Counted from the first letter of the stretch, positions 1 to 9,669 are shown. The stretch is 64,000 bases of DNA from Rhodobacteraceae bacterium HIMB11 (GCA_000472185.1 AVDB01000005.1:218311-282310), one strand, 5' to 3'. Made by a program: numbers and translations. Notes: generated by a model not told the origin, from the sequence alone.

Positions 1-562
1 CCCCTCAGGTCCCCGCAATATTGCGGACCTAGGGGTTGGTGATTTGGTTCATACTTTGGATCGCGGGGCCGTAGCTATTCAGTGGATCGGCGTCTCGGAA
101 TGGCGCAAAGATCAGGTGAAATATTCTGATCGCTTGCGCCCTGTTTTGGTCCCTGCAGGGGCGCTTGGCCCGGACGTGCCCGAATGTGATCTTTACGTTT
201 CACCGCAACATCGAATGCTCATTCAATCGACCGATGCAGTTTGCGGCACTACTTAAGAGGTTTTCGTGTCCGCCAAACATTTGGTTGGTCACAACGGCGT
301 TCGGTATTCACCAAAAAACGACTGTGTCGAATATTACCACATTTGGTTGGGCAAGCATGAGATCATAAAATCAAACGGGGCCTACACCGAAAGCTTTTTT
401 CCATGTGCAATGGCGCTAAACGCTCTTACACCGTCCCAGCGTTCGGCGCTTGCGAAAACTCTGTCGGGAAACTACGTCCTTGCGCGTCCGCATCTGCGGG
501 GGAAACGTTTGCGGGATCTTTTGGCATTATGTAGCCAACAAACCAAACCGCTTATCAATTAG
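1..562 (+). pseudogene. Hint-domain (autoprocessing-type) protein, 5'-truncated by the window and split by an in-frame TAA
   Basis: The frame is open from base 2, so the gene starts before the window. The first part carries G-D-L-V-H-T-L-D and V-S-P-Q-H-R-M, typical of the Hint_2 domain of secreted or self-processing proteins in Rhodobacteraceae. A TAA at 254-256 interrupts it. The same frame continues without a shift with E-V-F-V-S-A-K-H-L-V and H-E-I-I-K-S-N-G-A-Y-T-E-S-F, the expected second half of that domain, and ends at 560-562. A single nonsense change (for example CAA or GAA to TAA) explains the break. A restart at GTG 266 is possible but would give only half a domain. Function beyond the family is unknown. 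Confidence 0.7.
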
Positions 563-580
563 ATGCATGCAGAAAAAGAA

Positions 581-609
581 AACCCCTGATCCATGACAGA
601 TCAGGGGTT
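581..609. terminator. Bidirectional terminator between the Hint gene and rpsU
   Basis: Perfect 11-bp inverted repeat, aacccctgatc at 581-591 and gatcaggggtt at 599-609, with a 7-nt loop. It is flanked by A-rich sequence on the left and aaatttt on the right, so it can end transcription of both converging genes. Confidence 0.8.
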
Positions 610-635
610 AAATTTTGGCCAGTGTGGCGGATGAC

Positions 636-842
636 TTACATCATACCTTCACGCTGTGCTTTTTTGCGCGCCAGTTTACGGGCACGGCGGATCGCTTCTG
701 CTTTCTCGCGTGCTTTCTTAACTGAGGGTTTCTCGAAATGCTGCTTAAGCTTCATTTCGCGGAAAACACCTTCACGCTGTAGCTTCTTTTTCAAGGCACG
801 AAGTGCCTGTTCGACGTTGTTGTCGCGAACGCTAACCTGCAT
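636..842 (-). CDS. rpsU: 30S ribosomal protein S21
   Basis: A 68-residue, very basic protein starting [10 protein letters not shown] and ending in an Arg/Lys-rich tail, the normal size and pattern for S21. S21 sits on the 30S platform near the anti-Shine-Dalgarno end of 16S rRNA and helps initiation. The start ATG follows an AAAGGTGG ribosome-binding site. It is transcribed away from the COQ9 gene and ends at the shared terminator at 581-609, so it is a single-gene unit. The call is secure. Confidence 0.96.
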   Translation of the reverse strand: MQVSVRDNNVEQALRALKKKLQREGVFREMKLKQHFEKPSVKKAREKAEAIRRARKLARKKAQREGMM

Positions 843-947
843 GTGGTTTTCACCACCTTTCTAAGTTTGAGTTTGCAATAGTTGCAGGAGGCCTTGCTAT
901 AGCAATCCGATCTCCTATTGTCTAGATAGAACCAAAAAGGAGCGCCC

Positions 948-1643
948 GTGGAACAAGCCGAAGTCGTTGAAAAGCTATTGGAAGCTGCCGAAATGCACGT
1001 TCCATTTGATGGATGGGGGGACGAAACCTTTGCTGCGGCCTGTCGGGATGCGGAAATCGACGAATCATTTGCGCGATTATTTTTGCCTCAGGGCGGGCGT
1101 GATTTAGCAGTCGAAGCCCACAAAAAAGGTGATCGCGATATGGTGGCGGCACTCTATGACATGGATCTGTCCGCGCTGCGCTTTCGCGACAAAATTGCCA
1201 CGGCTGTGATACTTCGCTTGCAATGCGCAGGGGACAAGGAATCTGTGCGCCGCGCAACGACATTATTTGCATTACCCCAAAATGCGGCCCTTGGCGCGAA
1301 ATTGATTTGGGGGACCTGTGATGCGATTTGGTCAGCGCTGGGCGATCCATCGCGGGATTATAATTGGTACAGTAAACGCGCAACACTCAGCGGGGTTTAT
1401 GGATCAACTGTGCTGTATTGGCTGGGTGATACATCAGATGGTGACAGCGCGACCCAAGAATTTTTGGATCGCCGCATTGATAACGTGATGCAGTTTGAAA
1501 AAGTAAAAGGCCAAATTCGGAAATCCCCCAGCCTGATGAAACTTCTCTCAGGACCGCGCGCCATTTTACACAGGCTTACCGCGCCCGAGGGGCAAACGGA
1601 TTTGCCAGGGTACATAAACCCAACATCGAAAGAGAACCAATGA
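948..1643 (+). CDS. COQ9 family protein
   Basis: 231 residues matching the COQ9 family of lipid-binding ubiquinone-biosynthesis accessory proteins; the central W-Y-S-K-R-A and L-Y-W-L-G-D segments are typical. In the known family members the protein presents quinone intermediates to the hydroxylase COQ7. The GTG start follows GGAG at 939-942. The stop overlaps the next gene by 4 bp (ATGA), so the two are translationally coupled, and a second quinone oxidoreductase follows: a small quinone-related operon. The homology call is good; the role in this organism is inferred. Confidence 0.85.
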   Translation: MEQAEVVEKLLEAAEMHVPFDGWGDETFAAACRDAEIDESFARLFLPQGGRDLAVEAHKKGDRDMVAALYDMDLSALRFRDKIATAVILRLQCAGDKESVRRATTLFALPQNAALGAKLIWGTCDAIWSALGDPSRDYNWYSKRATLSGVYGSTVLYWLGDTSDGDSATQEFLDRRIDNVMQFEKVKGQIRKSPSLMKLLSGPRAILHRLTAPEGQTDLPGYINPTSKENQ

Positions 1644-2629
1644 CAACAATGAACGCAATTGAAATCACAGCCCCCGGTGGACCAGAGGTGCTGCAATCTT
1701 GTACGCGCCCACGGCCCGTTCCAAATGCGGATCAAGTCATTATTCAAGTTGCCTATGCGGGCGTTAATCGCCCTGACGCCTTGCAGCGTGCTGGTCTTTA
1801 TAATCCGCCCGCAGGTGCCAGTGATCTTCCTGGGCTTGAGGCATCTGGAACTGTGGTTGAGGTCGGGGAAAACGTATCCGGTTTGGCGGTTGGGGATCGT
1901 GTCTGTGCCCTGCTTCCGGGTGGTGGATATGCGGAATATGTTGCGACACCCGCAGCGCATTGCTTGCCAATTCCCACAGGGCTTTCAATGAAACAAGCGG
2001 CCTGCCTTCCCGAAACATTTTTCACCGTTTGGTCCAATGTGTTTATGCGCGGTGGGTTGCAGGCGGGCGAACGTATTTTGATACATGGTGGGTCATCTGG
2101 GATTGGAACAACTGCGATCCAACTGGCCAACGCCTTTGGCGCGCGGGTTTTTGTGACTGCAGGCAGTGATGATAAATGTCAGGCTTGTACCGACTTGGGT
2201 GCAGAACGTGCGATCAATTATCGCGACGAAGATTTTGTGGACGCGATGCGCGCGGTTGGTGGGGCAAATGTGATATTGGATATGGTGGGTGGACCTTATA
2301 TCCCACGTAACCTTAAGGCGCTTGCAGATGATGGACGCCTTGTGCAGATCGCATTTTTGCAAGGCCCCAAAACCGAAGTGAATTTTGTGCAATTGATGAC
2401 ACGCCGATTGACATTCACGGGGTCAACACTGCGCCCTCAATCAGATTTGGCCAAAGCGAAGATTGCCCAACAGTTGCGCGATGTGGTTTGGCCTCTCTTG
2501 TCGCAGGGGAAAATTGCGCCAGTTATGGACAGTACATTTAACATGGCAGAAGCCGCCGCTGCGCACAGCCGTATGGAAAGTAGTGCGCATATTGGCAAAA
2601 TTGTTCTGGCGGTTCATCCAGACGAATAA
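1640..2629 (+). CDS. NAD(P)H quinone oxidoreductase, PIG3 (TP53I3) type
   Basis: 329 residues of the zinc-independent medium-chain dehydrogenase/reductase superfamily. The N-terminal half is the GroES-like fold (G-V-N-R-P-D, then G-L-E-A-S-G-T-V-V-E-V-G). The C-terminal half is a Rossmann fold with the nucleotide loop G-G-S-S-G-I-G-T-T. The P-A-G-A-S-D-L-P-G-L-E motif points to the PIG3 subgroup, which reduces quinones with NADPH. It overlaps the COQ9 gene by 4 bp and lies 11 bp before a second enzyme of the superfamily. The exact substrate cannot be read from sequence. Confidence 0.85.
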   Translation: MTTMNAIEITAPGGPEVLQSCTRPRPVPNADQVIIQVAYAGVNRPDALQRAGLYNPPAGASDLPGLEASGTVVEVGENVSGLAVGDRVCALLPGGGYAEYVATPAAHCLPIPTGLSMKQAACLPETFFTVWSNVFMRGGLQAGERILIHGGSSGIGTTAIQLANAFGARVFVTAGSDDKCQACTDLGAERAINYRDEDFVDAMRAVGGANVILDMVGGPYIPRNLKALADDGRLVQIAFLQGPKTEVNFVQLMTRRLTFTGSTLRPQSDLAKAKIAQQLRDVVWPLLSQGKIAPVMDSTFNMAEAAAAHSRMESSAHIGKIVLAVHPDE

Positions 2630-2640
2630 AGGTAGCGAAA

Positions 2641-3615
2641 ATGGCAAAAACAGTAATTATCGAAGAGTTTGGCGGATCAGACCAATTAAAGGTTGTTGAT
2701 CGTGATGTGGGCGAACCCAAAGCGGGTGAGGTGCGCATCGCACATCGTGCAGTTGGCCTAAACTTCATCGATGTCTATCAACGTACGGGCCTTTATCCAT
2801 TAGAGTTGCCAACGGCACTTGGTATGGAAGCATCGGGTGTTATCGAGGCGGTTGGCGAAGGTGTCACACATTTGAAAGTGGGTGATCGCGCTGCATATGC
2901 CGCCATGCCACCCGGTTCCTATTGCGAGGCGCGTGTAATGCCCGCAGCGCAGGTTTGCCCTTTGCCTGATGGTGTCAGCTTCGAAGAAGGCGCGGCCATG
3001 ATGCTGAAAGGGTTGACGGTTCAATATCTGTTCCATCGTACCACGCCAATCAAAGCGGGGGATACAGTCTTGTTCCATGCGGCTGCAGGTGGTGTTGGTT
3101 TGATCGCATGCCAATGGGCGCGCTCTGAAGGCATCAATCTGATCGGAACTGCGGGCACGGATGAAAAATGTGCGCTGGCGCTGGAACACGGCGCAAACCA
3201 TTGCATCAACTATAATGATCATGATTTCACAGCCAAACTCCGCGAATTAACAGATGGAAAAGGTGTGGATGTCGTTATGGATGCCGTTGGTGCCTCAACA
3301 TTCGAGGGGTCGCTTGACTCACTAAAACCACTCGGCATGATGATCAGTTTCGGAAATGCGTCTGGCCCAGTACCGCCGTTTAATATTGGTTTGCTGGGTC
3401 CAAAAGGATCGTTAAAGATCACGCGACCAACATTGTTCACGCATATCGCCGATCACGCAACCTGTCAGGATATGGCGGCACAATTGTTTGCCAAGGTGCA
3501 AGCAGGTGACGTGAAAATTCGGATTGATCAGACACATGCACTGGACGACATCCGTGCCGCCCATGACGCGTTAGAGGCGCGTAAAACCACTGGGTCGACA
3601 ATCCTGACCGTCTAA
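2641..3615 (+). CDS. qorA: Quinone oxidoreductase (zeta-crystallin/QOR type)
   Basis: 324 residues, normal for QOR. It has G-L-N-F-I-D-V-Y-Q-R-T-G-L-Y near the N terminus, a Rossmann loop A-A-A-G-G-V-G-L in the middle, and R-P-T-L-F-T-H near the C terminus, all characteristic of NADPH:quinone reductase 1. It likely reduces quinones by one-electron transfer or acts on reactive enones in the cytosol. It lacks the zinc-binding residues of alcohol dehydrogenases. It is the last gene of the three-gene operon with COQ9 and PIG3-type genes and meets the convergent gene at 3619 with a 3-bp gap. Confidence 0.87.
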   Translation: MAKTVIIEEFGGSDQLKVVDRDVGEPKAGEVRIAHRAVGLNFIDVYQRTGLYPLELPTALGMEASGVIEAVGEGVTHLKVGDRAAYAAMPPGSYCEARVMPAAQVCPLPDGVSFEEGAAMMLKGLTVQYLFHRTTPIKAGDTVLFHAAAGGVGLIACQWARSEGINLIGTAGTDEKCALALEHGANHCINYNDHDFTAKLRELTDGKGVDVVMDAVGASTFEGSLDSLKPLGMMISFGNASGPVPPFNIGLLGPKGSLKITRPTLFTHIADHATCQDMAAQLFAKVQAGDVKIRIDQTHALDDIRAAHDALEARKTTGSTILTV

Positions 3616-3618
3616 ATG

Positions 3619-4620
3619 TTAGGTAAACGTACCTGCCACGCGCCCTAATAGCATAAAGGCGCGTGCAGTGCGTGTTTCTGACAATGCGGAAATCTCGGCC
3701 TCGGTTGCGGTGTCCTCGAATTTGGCAAACCCCTTGTCAAATAAACGCAAGAAGTGATGCGCGGCATCGCGAAAAACGGGATCTTTTTTCATGCGCACAT
3801 TGGTAAGCGCCAATGAAGAACGGTCTCGGATACCACCAAGGGCCGCAATTGTGCGCCCGCGTTCACCCTGCGCAAAACGCCGCCATATTTCAGGGCGTGC
3901 CATGTCAGGGCGCAAATCATCCATGTAAATCCCATCTTGGCTCAGCAGGGTCAAAACATCCTGCGCGGCCTGGATCAATTGATTTGTGTTCCGATCCGCA
4001 AGGGCGCGGCGCAATGCGGCGAACCCTGCTTCATCATTTGCATCCTCTGGGAAATGCAGCGCCTTGATGAAATCTTCGTTCTTCAGCGGCTCGGCCAAAA
4101 CTTCGACGGGCGTGCCCAGTTCAAGCACAGTTTGCTGTTCCCCTTCCGCCGCTTGTGGGGCGGTAATTTCTGGCAAGGATCGCTTTGATTGCGCAAGACG
4201 AGAGGACGTGAACATCGCAATCGCCGTTTCTGTTTTTCTTTGGCTTTCCGCAATTTGATCTAGACGCTTGTTGACGTTGCCCTCACTCGCTGGGACGCCG
4301 GACATCTTGGCCTGATCGATATAGGCCTTGCGCAGGGCTTCGATTGCCACGTTCAACCGCTGACTTTCCTTTTTCATGCGGTGGGATGTGCGGATCACCA
4401 TGACCGAAACCCACAGGATGCAAACCGGCATGAAAATCAACAAGATACTGGTCAGCATACCTGCCGCCAATGTCGCATTGTTCAGCAGGACATAGGCACT
4501 GACGCCCAACCACAAAATGGCCAAGGCAATGCCAATCCATTCGATCAAAAGCGTGGGTTGTTTCTGCGTCCCCAGATAGAGGCCAGCGGGTGTTGAGTTG
4601 GTTCCTCTATCGTCGTTCAT
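3619..4620 (-). CDS. Conserved hypothetical membrane protein with two N-terminal TM segments
   Basis: 333 residues, family not recognised. Two hydrophobic helices (about residues 24-47 and 51-75) are followed by a charged, probably coiled-coil stretch (about 75-140) and a C-terminal cytoplasmic region with a D-G-I-Y-M-D-D-L-R-P motif and a helical end. The topology suggests a membrane-anchored cytosolic domain. I recall unnamed proteins of this layout in Rhodobacteraceae but cannot assign a role. It lies downstream of greA on the same strand with a 10-bp gap and is probably co-transcribed with it. Confidence 0.7.
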   Translation of the reverse strand: MNDDRGTNSTPAGLYLGTQKQPTLLIEWIGIALAILWLGVSAYVLLNNATLAAGMLTSILLIFMPVCILWVSVMVIRTSHRMKKESQRLNVAIEALRKAYIDQAKMSGVPASEGNVNKRLDQIAESQRKTETAIAMFTSSRLAQSKRSLPEITAPQAAEGEQQTVLELGTPVEVLAEPLKNEDFIKALHFPEDANDEAGFAALRRALADRNTNQLIQAAQDVLTLLSQDGIYMDDLRPDMARPEIWRRFAQGERGRTIAALGGIRDRSSLALTNVRMKKDPVFRDAAHHFLRLFDKGFAKFEDTATEAEISALSETRTARAFMLLGRVAGTFT

Positions 4621-4630
4621 CTGCGTCTAC

Positions 4631-5101
4631 TCACGCGTAAACGATATCAAGGATTTCATAGGCCTTTTCGCCACCCGGTGTGCGCACCTCAACACTGTCA
4701 CCAACATCTTTGCCAATCAGTGCACGGGCAATGGGGGATTTGACGTTCAGCAACCCCTTTTCAATATCCGCTTCGTGTTCGCCCACGATCTGCCATGATT
4801 TTTCTTCGTCGGTGTCTTCGTCGACCACAGTCACGCGTGCGCCAAATTTGACGGACCCTGACAATTGAGAGGGATCAATCACTTCGGCAAGTGAAATAAT
4901 GCCTTCCAATTCCTTGATGCGGCCTTCGATAAAGCTCTGTTTTTCGCGGGCCGAGTGATATTCCGCGTTTTCGGACAGATCGCCATGCTCTCGTGCCTCT
5001 GCAATCGCCTTAATAATATTCGGACGGTCTTGGCTCTTTAGCGTCTTTAGTTCTACCTCAAGTGCGGTGTGACCCGCAGGTGTCATTGGGATCTTGTCCA
5101 T
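4631..5101 (-). CDS. greA: Transcription elongation factor GreA
   Basis: 156 residues from the chosen ATG, the usual GreA length. The N-terminal coiled coil contains [15 protein letters not shown], which holds the acidic tip residues that stimulate RNA polymerase cleavage of backtracked RNA. The C-terminal FKBP-like domain ends with [10 protein letters not shown]. The frame is open further upstream to 5146, but [10 protein letters not shown] at 5101 is the conserved family start. The hypothetical membrane protein gene follows 10 bp downstream. Confidence 0.95.
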   Translation of the reverse strand: MDKIPMTPAGHTALEVELKTLKSQDRPNIIKAIAEAREHGDLSENAEYHSAREKQSFIEGRIKELEGIISLAEVIDPSQLSGSVKFGARVTVVDEDTDEEKSWQIVGEHEADIEKGLLNVKSPIARALIGKDVGDSVEVRTPGGEKAYEILDIVYA

Positions 5102-5146
5102 GTGTGTTCCGCTGTAAAATAATACCTGTTGATTGATAGTATGCAC

Positions 5147-5234
5147 TGATATCTACGCGATCAAGCCTTTGCAACGTCTAGGGGGAAAATGTGCAAATTA
5201 GCGTGATATCTATTCATGATTAACGCCTAGACGT
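5147..5234. repeat. Paired direct and inverted repeats in the greA/ETF-QO divergent region
   Basis: TGATATCTA occurs at 5147-5155 and again at 5204-5212. ACGTCTAGG at 5174-5182 is the exact inverse of CCTAGACGT at 5226-5234. All lie in the 270-bp divergent region between greA and ETF-QO and could be operator sites. No regulator can be named, and chance is possible. Confidence 0.3.
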
Positions 5235-5370
5235 AAGGGAATGTTACAAAAATTGCGATGAAGTGCCGCAAAGCAGCATTTGGACGACGCGTTTTGATTG
5301 ACGCACCCCTGATCGGCAGGGTAACCCATTCCTCAACGAAATTTCTGCGACCCGAGGAGGAGGAGCGCCG

Positions 5371-7023
5371 ATGTCTGAATTTGAACGCGAGGCAATGGAA
5401 TGTGACGTTGTAATTGTTGGTGCTGGACCTGCGGGTTTGTCAGCGGCAATTCGACTAAAACAACTTGATGCTGATCTAAATGTCGTTGTCCTTGAAAAGG
5501 GCTCAGAGGTTGGCGCGCATATCCTCTCTGGTGCTGTTTTGGATCCATCTGGTTTGTCGCGTTTGATCCCAGATTGGAAAGAAAAGGGCGCACCGCTGAA
5601 TGTACCTGTGAAAGAAGACAACTTCTATGTCTTGGGTGAGGCTGGGCAAATTCGTTTGCCAAATGCAATGATGCCACCACTGATGAACAACCATGGCAAT
5701 TATATCGTGTCGATGGGGAATGTGTGCCGCTGGATGGCGGAGCAAGCCGAAGCCATGGGTGTTGAAATTTTCCCAGGCATGGCATGTTCAGAAATCGTTT
5801 ATGGCGATAATGGTGAAGTGAAGGGCGTTGTTGCAGGTGAATTTGGCAAGAACCCTGATGGTACGCCGTCAGACGCCTATGAACCAGGCATGGAATTGCA
5901 CGGTAAATATGTCTGCTTTTCCGAGGGTGCGCGTGGTTCACTTTCTAAAGAAGTCATTGCGAAATATGACCTAGATGCAGACTGTGACGTGCCAAAATTT
6001 GGCATTGGCATGAAAGAGATCTGGGAAGTAAAACCAGAAAACCACAACGAAGGCGAAGTGACCCACACAATGGGTTGGCCGTTGGGTTGGAAAAATTCGG
6101 GTGGTTCATTTGTCTATCACTTGGACAATAACCAAGTTTACGTCGGCTATATCGTCGATCTGAACTACAAAAACCCGCACCTGTTCCCCTATATGGAATT
6201 CCAGCGTTTCAAGCATCACCCAAAGATTGCGAAATTGTTGGAAGGTGGCAAGCGTGTTGCCTATGGCGCACGTGTCGTGACCAAGGGTGGTTTTCAATCT
6301 ATTCCACAAACCGCATTCCCGGGTGGGGCACTGCTTGGCTGTTCAGCGGGACTTGTGAACTTACCGCGGATCAAGGGCAATCACAATGCCATGCATTCGG
6401 GCATTGAGGCCGCAGAAGCAGCCTATGCCGCAATCCAAGCGGGTCGCGAAGGCGACACACTTGAGGCCTATGACGCAGCACTGCGCGCAGGACCTGTCGG
6501 CAAGGACCTAAAAACCGTACGCAATGTTGCGCCACTAAACGGCAAATTAGGCCCGCTTGGCGGTCTAACCCTTGGCGGGTTTGACATGTGGTTCCAAAGC
6601 GCGTTCAAATTCTCGCTCTTTGGGACTGTGAAGCACGGTAAAAACGATGCACAGTCAACCGAACCAGCGGATAAGCACGCGCCAATCGAGTATCCAAAGC
6701 CAGATAGTGTTTTGTCATTCGATCGTTTGACCAACGTGTCATTTTCGATGACTAACCACGAAGAAAGCCAGCCTGCGCATTTGCAGCTATCTGATGTGAA
6801 TATCCCAATTTCAGTGAACCTTCCCAAATACGCAGAACCCGCCCAGCGGTACTGCCCAGCGGGTGTTTACGAAGTGGTCGAGGAAGAGGGCCAAGATCCA
6901 CGGTTTGTTGTGAACTTCCAAAACTGCGTTCACTGCAAAACGTGCGATATCAAGGACCCAAGTCAGAATATCACATGGGTAACGCCACAGGGTGGTGACG
7001 GACCAAACTATCCAAACATGTAA
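5371..7023 (+). CDS. Electron transfer flavoprotein-ubiquinone oxidoreductase
   Basis: 550 residues, the normal size of ETF-QO (ETFDH). The FAD-binding loop G-A-G-P-A-G-L lies near residue 16. The C-terminal domain carries C-P-A-G-V-Y-E and N-C-V-H-C-K-T-C-D-I-K-D-P, the four cysteines of the [4Fe-4S] cluster. The enzyme sits on the inner face of the cytoplasmic membrane and passes electrons from reduced ETF to ubiquinone. Its partners EtfB and EtfA are encoded at 61.8-63.5 kb in this window. The ATG follows a strong GAGGAGGAGGA site. A hairpin at 7056-7088 ends the transcript. Confidence 0.95.
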   Translation: MSEFEREAMECDVVIVGAGPAGLSAAIRLKQLDADLNVVVLEKGSEVGAHILSGAVLDPSGLSRLIPDWKEKGAPLNVPVKEDNFYVLGEAGQIRLPNAMMPPLMNNHGNYIVSMGNVCRWMAEQAEAMGVEIFPGMACSEIVYGDNGEVKGVVAGEFGKNPDGTPSDAYEPGMELHGKYVCFSEGARGSLSKEVIAKYDLDADCDVPKFGIGMKEIWEVKPENHNEGEVTHTMGWPLGWKNSGGSFVYHLDNNQVYVGYIVDLNYKNPHLFPYMEFQRFKHHPKIAKLLEGGKRVAYGARVVTKGGFQSIPQTAFPGGALLGCSAGLVNLPRIKGNHNAMHSGIEAAEAAYAAIQAGREGDTLEAYDAALRAGPVGKDLKTVRNVAPLNGKLGPLGGLTLGGFDMWFQSAFKFSLFGTVKHGKNDAQSTEPADKHAPIEYPKPDSVLSFDRLTNVSFSMTNHEESQPAHLQLSDVNIPISVNLPKYAEPAQRYCPAGVYEVVEEEGQDPRFVVNFQNCVHCKTCDIKDPSQNITWVTPQGGDGPNYPNM

Positions 7024-7055
7024 TCTGTCATTCACAGGTTTCATCGGCAAAAATC

Positions 7056-7088
7056 ACGCGGGACCATGTTTATTCATGTGTCCCGCGT
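7056..7088 (+). terminator. Terminator after ETF-QO
   Basis: Nine-bp perfect stem, acgcgggac at 7056-7064 and gtcccgcgt at 7080-7088, with a 15-nt loop, followed by tgtcattt. It lies 33 bp after the ETF-QO stop. The U tract is weak. Confidence 0.6.
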
Positions 7089-7145
7089 TGTCATTTGTAA
7101 TTTCTACGCTTAGCTTTACATTAACGAAAACCGAGGGATAAGCAG

Positions 7146-8843
7146 TTGCAACGCATTTTCGGACTATCATTGGCATTTCTGTCTGCGCTGACTGGATCGG
7201 GCGCATCTTCGGATGCTTCGGGGCCATATTTGGCGGCGCAAAGCGCGATGCGGGCAAACGATTTCGCGCTTGCCACACAATACCAATCGCGTGTTTTGAC
7301 GATGGATCGCGACAACGATGCGACTATGCGGGATTTGTTGTTTTCCTACGTTGCTTTGGGACGTTTGCGCGATGCGATCCCCGTTGCGAATTTGTATTCT
7401 GAGCGTGGGGCACACGATTTTGTCACCAACTTAATCGTATTGCTTGGCCTGATTGAGGATGAAGATTTTGCAGGTCTGACCGCAGCACTTGAAAACGAAG
7501 ATGAGTTTGCTCTGAACCCGTTTATCCGCGAGGTTGTCATGGCCTGGGCAGAACATGGACAGGGAAATGCCAAAGCGGCGCAGCGCATCATTGATGATAT
7601 TTCGGGCCGTCCAGGATTTGAAACATTCGCGGCCTTTCATCGTGCGATGATGTATCTGGCAGATGGAAAAAACGAAGATGCCTTGGCGGTTTTGGACGGA
7701 TTTAACAATACTGCAGGCATTCTAACAGACCGCGCCCTTTTGATTAAAACGGCGTTGTTGCAGCGGATGGGGCAGTCAGAGCAGGCACGCGCATTTTTTG
7801 ATACGAAGTTCTCCGTTGGCAGTTCACCAGAAAGTGCCGCGATCCTAAGAAATTTGGACCGTAACGAACCCATCGTTTCGGGTTTGCCCCGCACTGTTTC
7901 GCAGGCGATGTCTGAAATATTCTTCACGCTGGCTTTGTTCATCCAAGAGCAGGTCGATCCAAGTGCGACATTGGTCTACGCACGCATTGCCGAGGCGTTG
8001 AACCCGCAATCAGCCGAGATTAAGTTGTTTGTGGCAGACGTTCTTGAGGAATTGGATCAGTATAATTTGGCCCTGCGTGTTTACCAAAAGATTGAAACCG
8101 AAGACCCCAAATACTATACGTCCCAGATTGCCAAGGCAGGTGCGATGCGCCGATCAGACCGTGTTGATGATGGCATTGATGTGCTTAACAATTTGGCCTC
8201 GGCTTATCCTGATGTCCCCGTCGCGCATGCAACACTGGGCGATTTTTTGCGTCGCCAAGAACGCTATGATGAAGCATTACCGGCCTATAATGCCGCAATT
8301 TCCATGTATGAGGCGCAAAACAACGTGCGTTGGCAATTGTACTATGCCCGTGGGATCACCCACGAACGCCTGAAAACATGGCCGAACGCGGATCAGGATT
8401 TTCGCAGTGCCCTTGCACTCAACCCTGATCAAGCAAGTGTGTTAAACTATCTTGGATATTCATTGATTGAACGCGGTGAAAAGCTGGATGAAGCGATGGA
8501 AATGATCACCAAAGCGGTCGAGATCGAGCCGAACTCTGGCTATATCGTTGACAGTTTGGGGTGGGGTAAATTCCGACTTGGTCAATATGAAGACGCGGTC
8601 CCTGACCTAGAACGTGCCGCGGAATTGATGGCAACTGATCCGATTGTGAACGATCATTTGGGGGATGCATATTGGGCGGTTGGCCGTAAAAACGAAGCGC
8701 GCTTTCAATGGCGTCGTGCCCTATCATTCAATCCCGAAGAGATTGAGGAAACCCGCATTCTACGCAAATTAGAGGTTGGGCTTGATCAGGTGCTAAGCGA
8801 AGAAGGAAAGCCTGCGCTATATGTCGACACGCAAGACAATTAA
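7146..8843 (+). CDS. Exported tetratricopeptide-repeat protein
   Basis: 565 residues. A hydrophobic N terminus (residues about 4-19) ending in small residues looks like a signal peptide without a lipobox, so a periplasmic location is likely. The rest is helical TPR repeats, clearest between about residues 360 and 530 (for example L-G-Y-S-L-I-E-R-G-E and L-G-D-A-Y-W-A-V-G-R). The start is TTG, and no better in-frame start is visible nearby. It overlaps ispE by 23 bp, so they are co-transcribed. TPR proteins are scaffolds; the partner cannot be told from sequence. Confidence 0.8.
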   Translation: MQRIFGLSLAFLSALTGSGASSDASGPYLAAQSAMRANDFALATQYQSRVLTMDRDNDATMRDLLFSYVALGRLRDAIPVANLYSERGAHDFVTNLIVLLGLIEDEDFAGLTAALENEDEFALNPFIREVVMAWAEHGQGNAKAAQRIIDDISGRPGFETFAAFHRAMMYLADGKNEDALAVLDGFNNTAGILTDRALLIKTALLQRMGQSEQARAFFDTKFSVGSSPESAAILRNLDRNEPIVSGLPRTVSQAMSEIFFTLALFIQEQVDPSATLVYARIAEALNPQSAEIKLFVADVLEELDQYNLALRVYQKIETEDPKYYTSQIAKAGAMRRSDRVDDGIDVLNNLASAYPDVPVAHATLGDFLRRQERYDEALPAYNAAISMYEAQNNVRWQLYYARGITHERLKTWPNADQDFRSALALNPDQASVLNYLGYSLIERGEKLDEAMEMITKAVEIEPNSGYIVDSLGWGKFRLGQYEDAVPDLERAAELMATDPIVNDHLGDAYWAVGRKNEARFQWRRALSFNPEEIEETRILRKLEVGLDQVLSEEGKPALYVDTQDN

Positions 8844-9669
8844 AGTCACCGCACATGCGAAAGTGAACCTAACATTGCATGTGGTTGGGCAGCGCGACAA
8901 TGGGTATCATGAATTGCAATCGCTGGTTTGTTTGACAGAATTTGGCGATCAAATTCACCTGTTGCCCGCTGCTGACTTTTCATTTCAGGTCATCGGCCCA
9001 TATGCTGCGGGTATACCTGTGGATGAGAGTAATTTGGTTGTTCAGGCCGCCAAATTGATGGCGCAAAAACATTCCAAATCGCTTGATTGTCAAATCATAC
9101 TGGAAAAGAACCTTCCGATGGCATCGGGGATTGGTGGGGGGTCCAGTGATGCGGCGGCAGTTATGAGGGCACTCAGCCAATATTGGTCTGTTTCATTGCC
9201 GAATGTGGATGAATTAATGGCCCTTGGGGCGGATATTCCTGTTTGCATGACTAAGGGTTTGACCCTGATGGAGGGCGCGGGTGAGGATGTTACGAAATTG
9301 TCGACTGCTCCGAATTGGGGGTTGGTATTGGTTAATCCTAATGTTGGCGTTTCTACGCCTGCTGTTTTCAATGCGCTGGATTCTAAACAAAATCTGCCAA
9401 TGAAGGATGTGGCAGGAAATTGTATTGATATTGCATGGCTTGGTGATCAGCGAAATGATTTGGAACCACCCGCCATGGCAATGGTCCCAGAGGTTGCAAC
9501 TGTAGTTGATGCAATTTCCGCAGCTCCGCAGTGTCAGGTGGCCAGAATGTCGGGATCAGGTGCCACATGTTTCGGTCTTTTCACGGATATCAAGCATGCA
9601 GATGAGGCAGCAAGCCACTTGCAAAAGGTCCATCCAAATTGGTGGGTTGTCGCCACAAAACTGGTTTAG
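8821..9669 (+). CDS. ispE: 4-(cytidine 5'-diphospho)-2-C-methyl-D-erythritol kinase
   Basis: 282 residues of the GHMP kinase family. A-H-A-K-V-N-L-T-L-H near the N terminus, the ATP loop P-M-A-S-G-I-G-G-G-S-S-D-A-A-A (around residue 100) and M-S-G-S-G-A-T-C-F-G near the C terminus are diagnostic. It phosphorylates CDP-methylerythritol in the non-mevalonate isoprenoid pathway. It starts inside the 3' end of the TPR gene and its stop overlaps the stop of the convergent polyprenyl diphosphate synthase gene, so two isoprenoid genes meet tail to tail. Confidence 0.95.
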   Translation: MSTRKTIKVTAHAKVNLTLHVVGQRDNGYHELQSLVCLTEFGDQIHLLPAADFSFQVIGPYAAGIPVDESNLVVQAAKLMAQKHSKSLDCQIILEKNLPMASGIGGGSSDAAAVMRALSQYWSVSLPNVDELMALGADIPVCMTKGLTLMEGAGEDVTKLSTAPNWGLVLVNPNVGVSTPAVFNALDSKQNLPMKDVAGNCIDIAWLGDQRNDLEPPAMAMVPEVATVVDAISAAPQCQVARMSGSGATCFGLFTDIKHADEAASHLQKVHPNWWVVATKLV

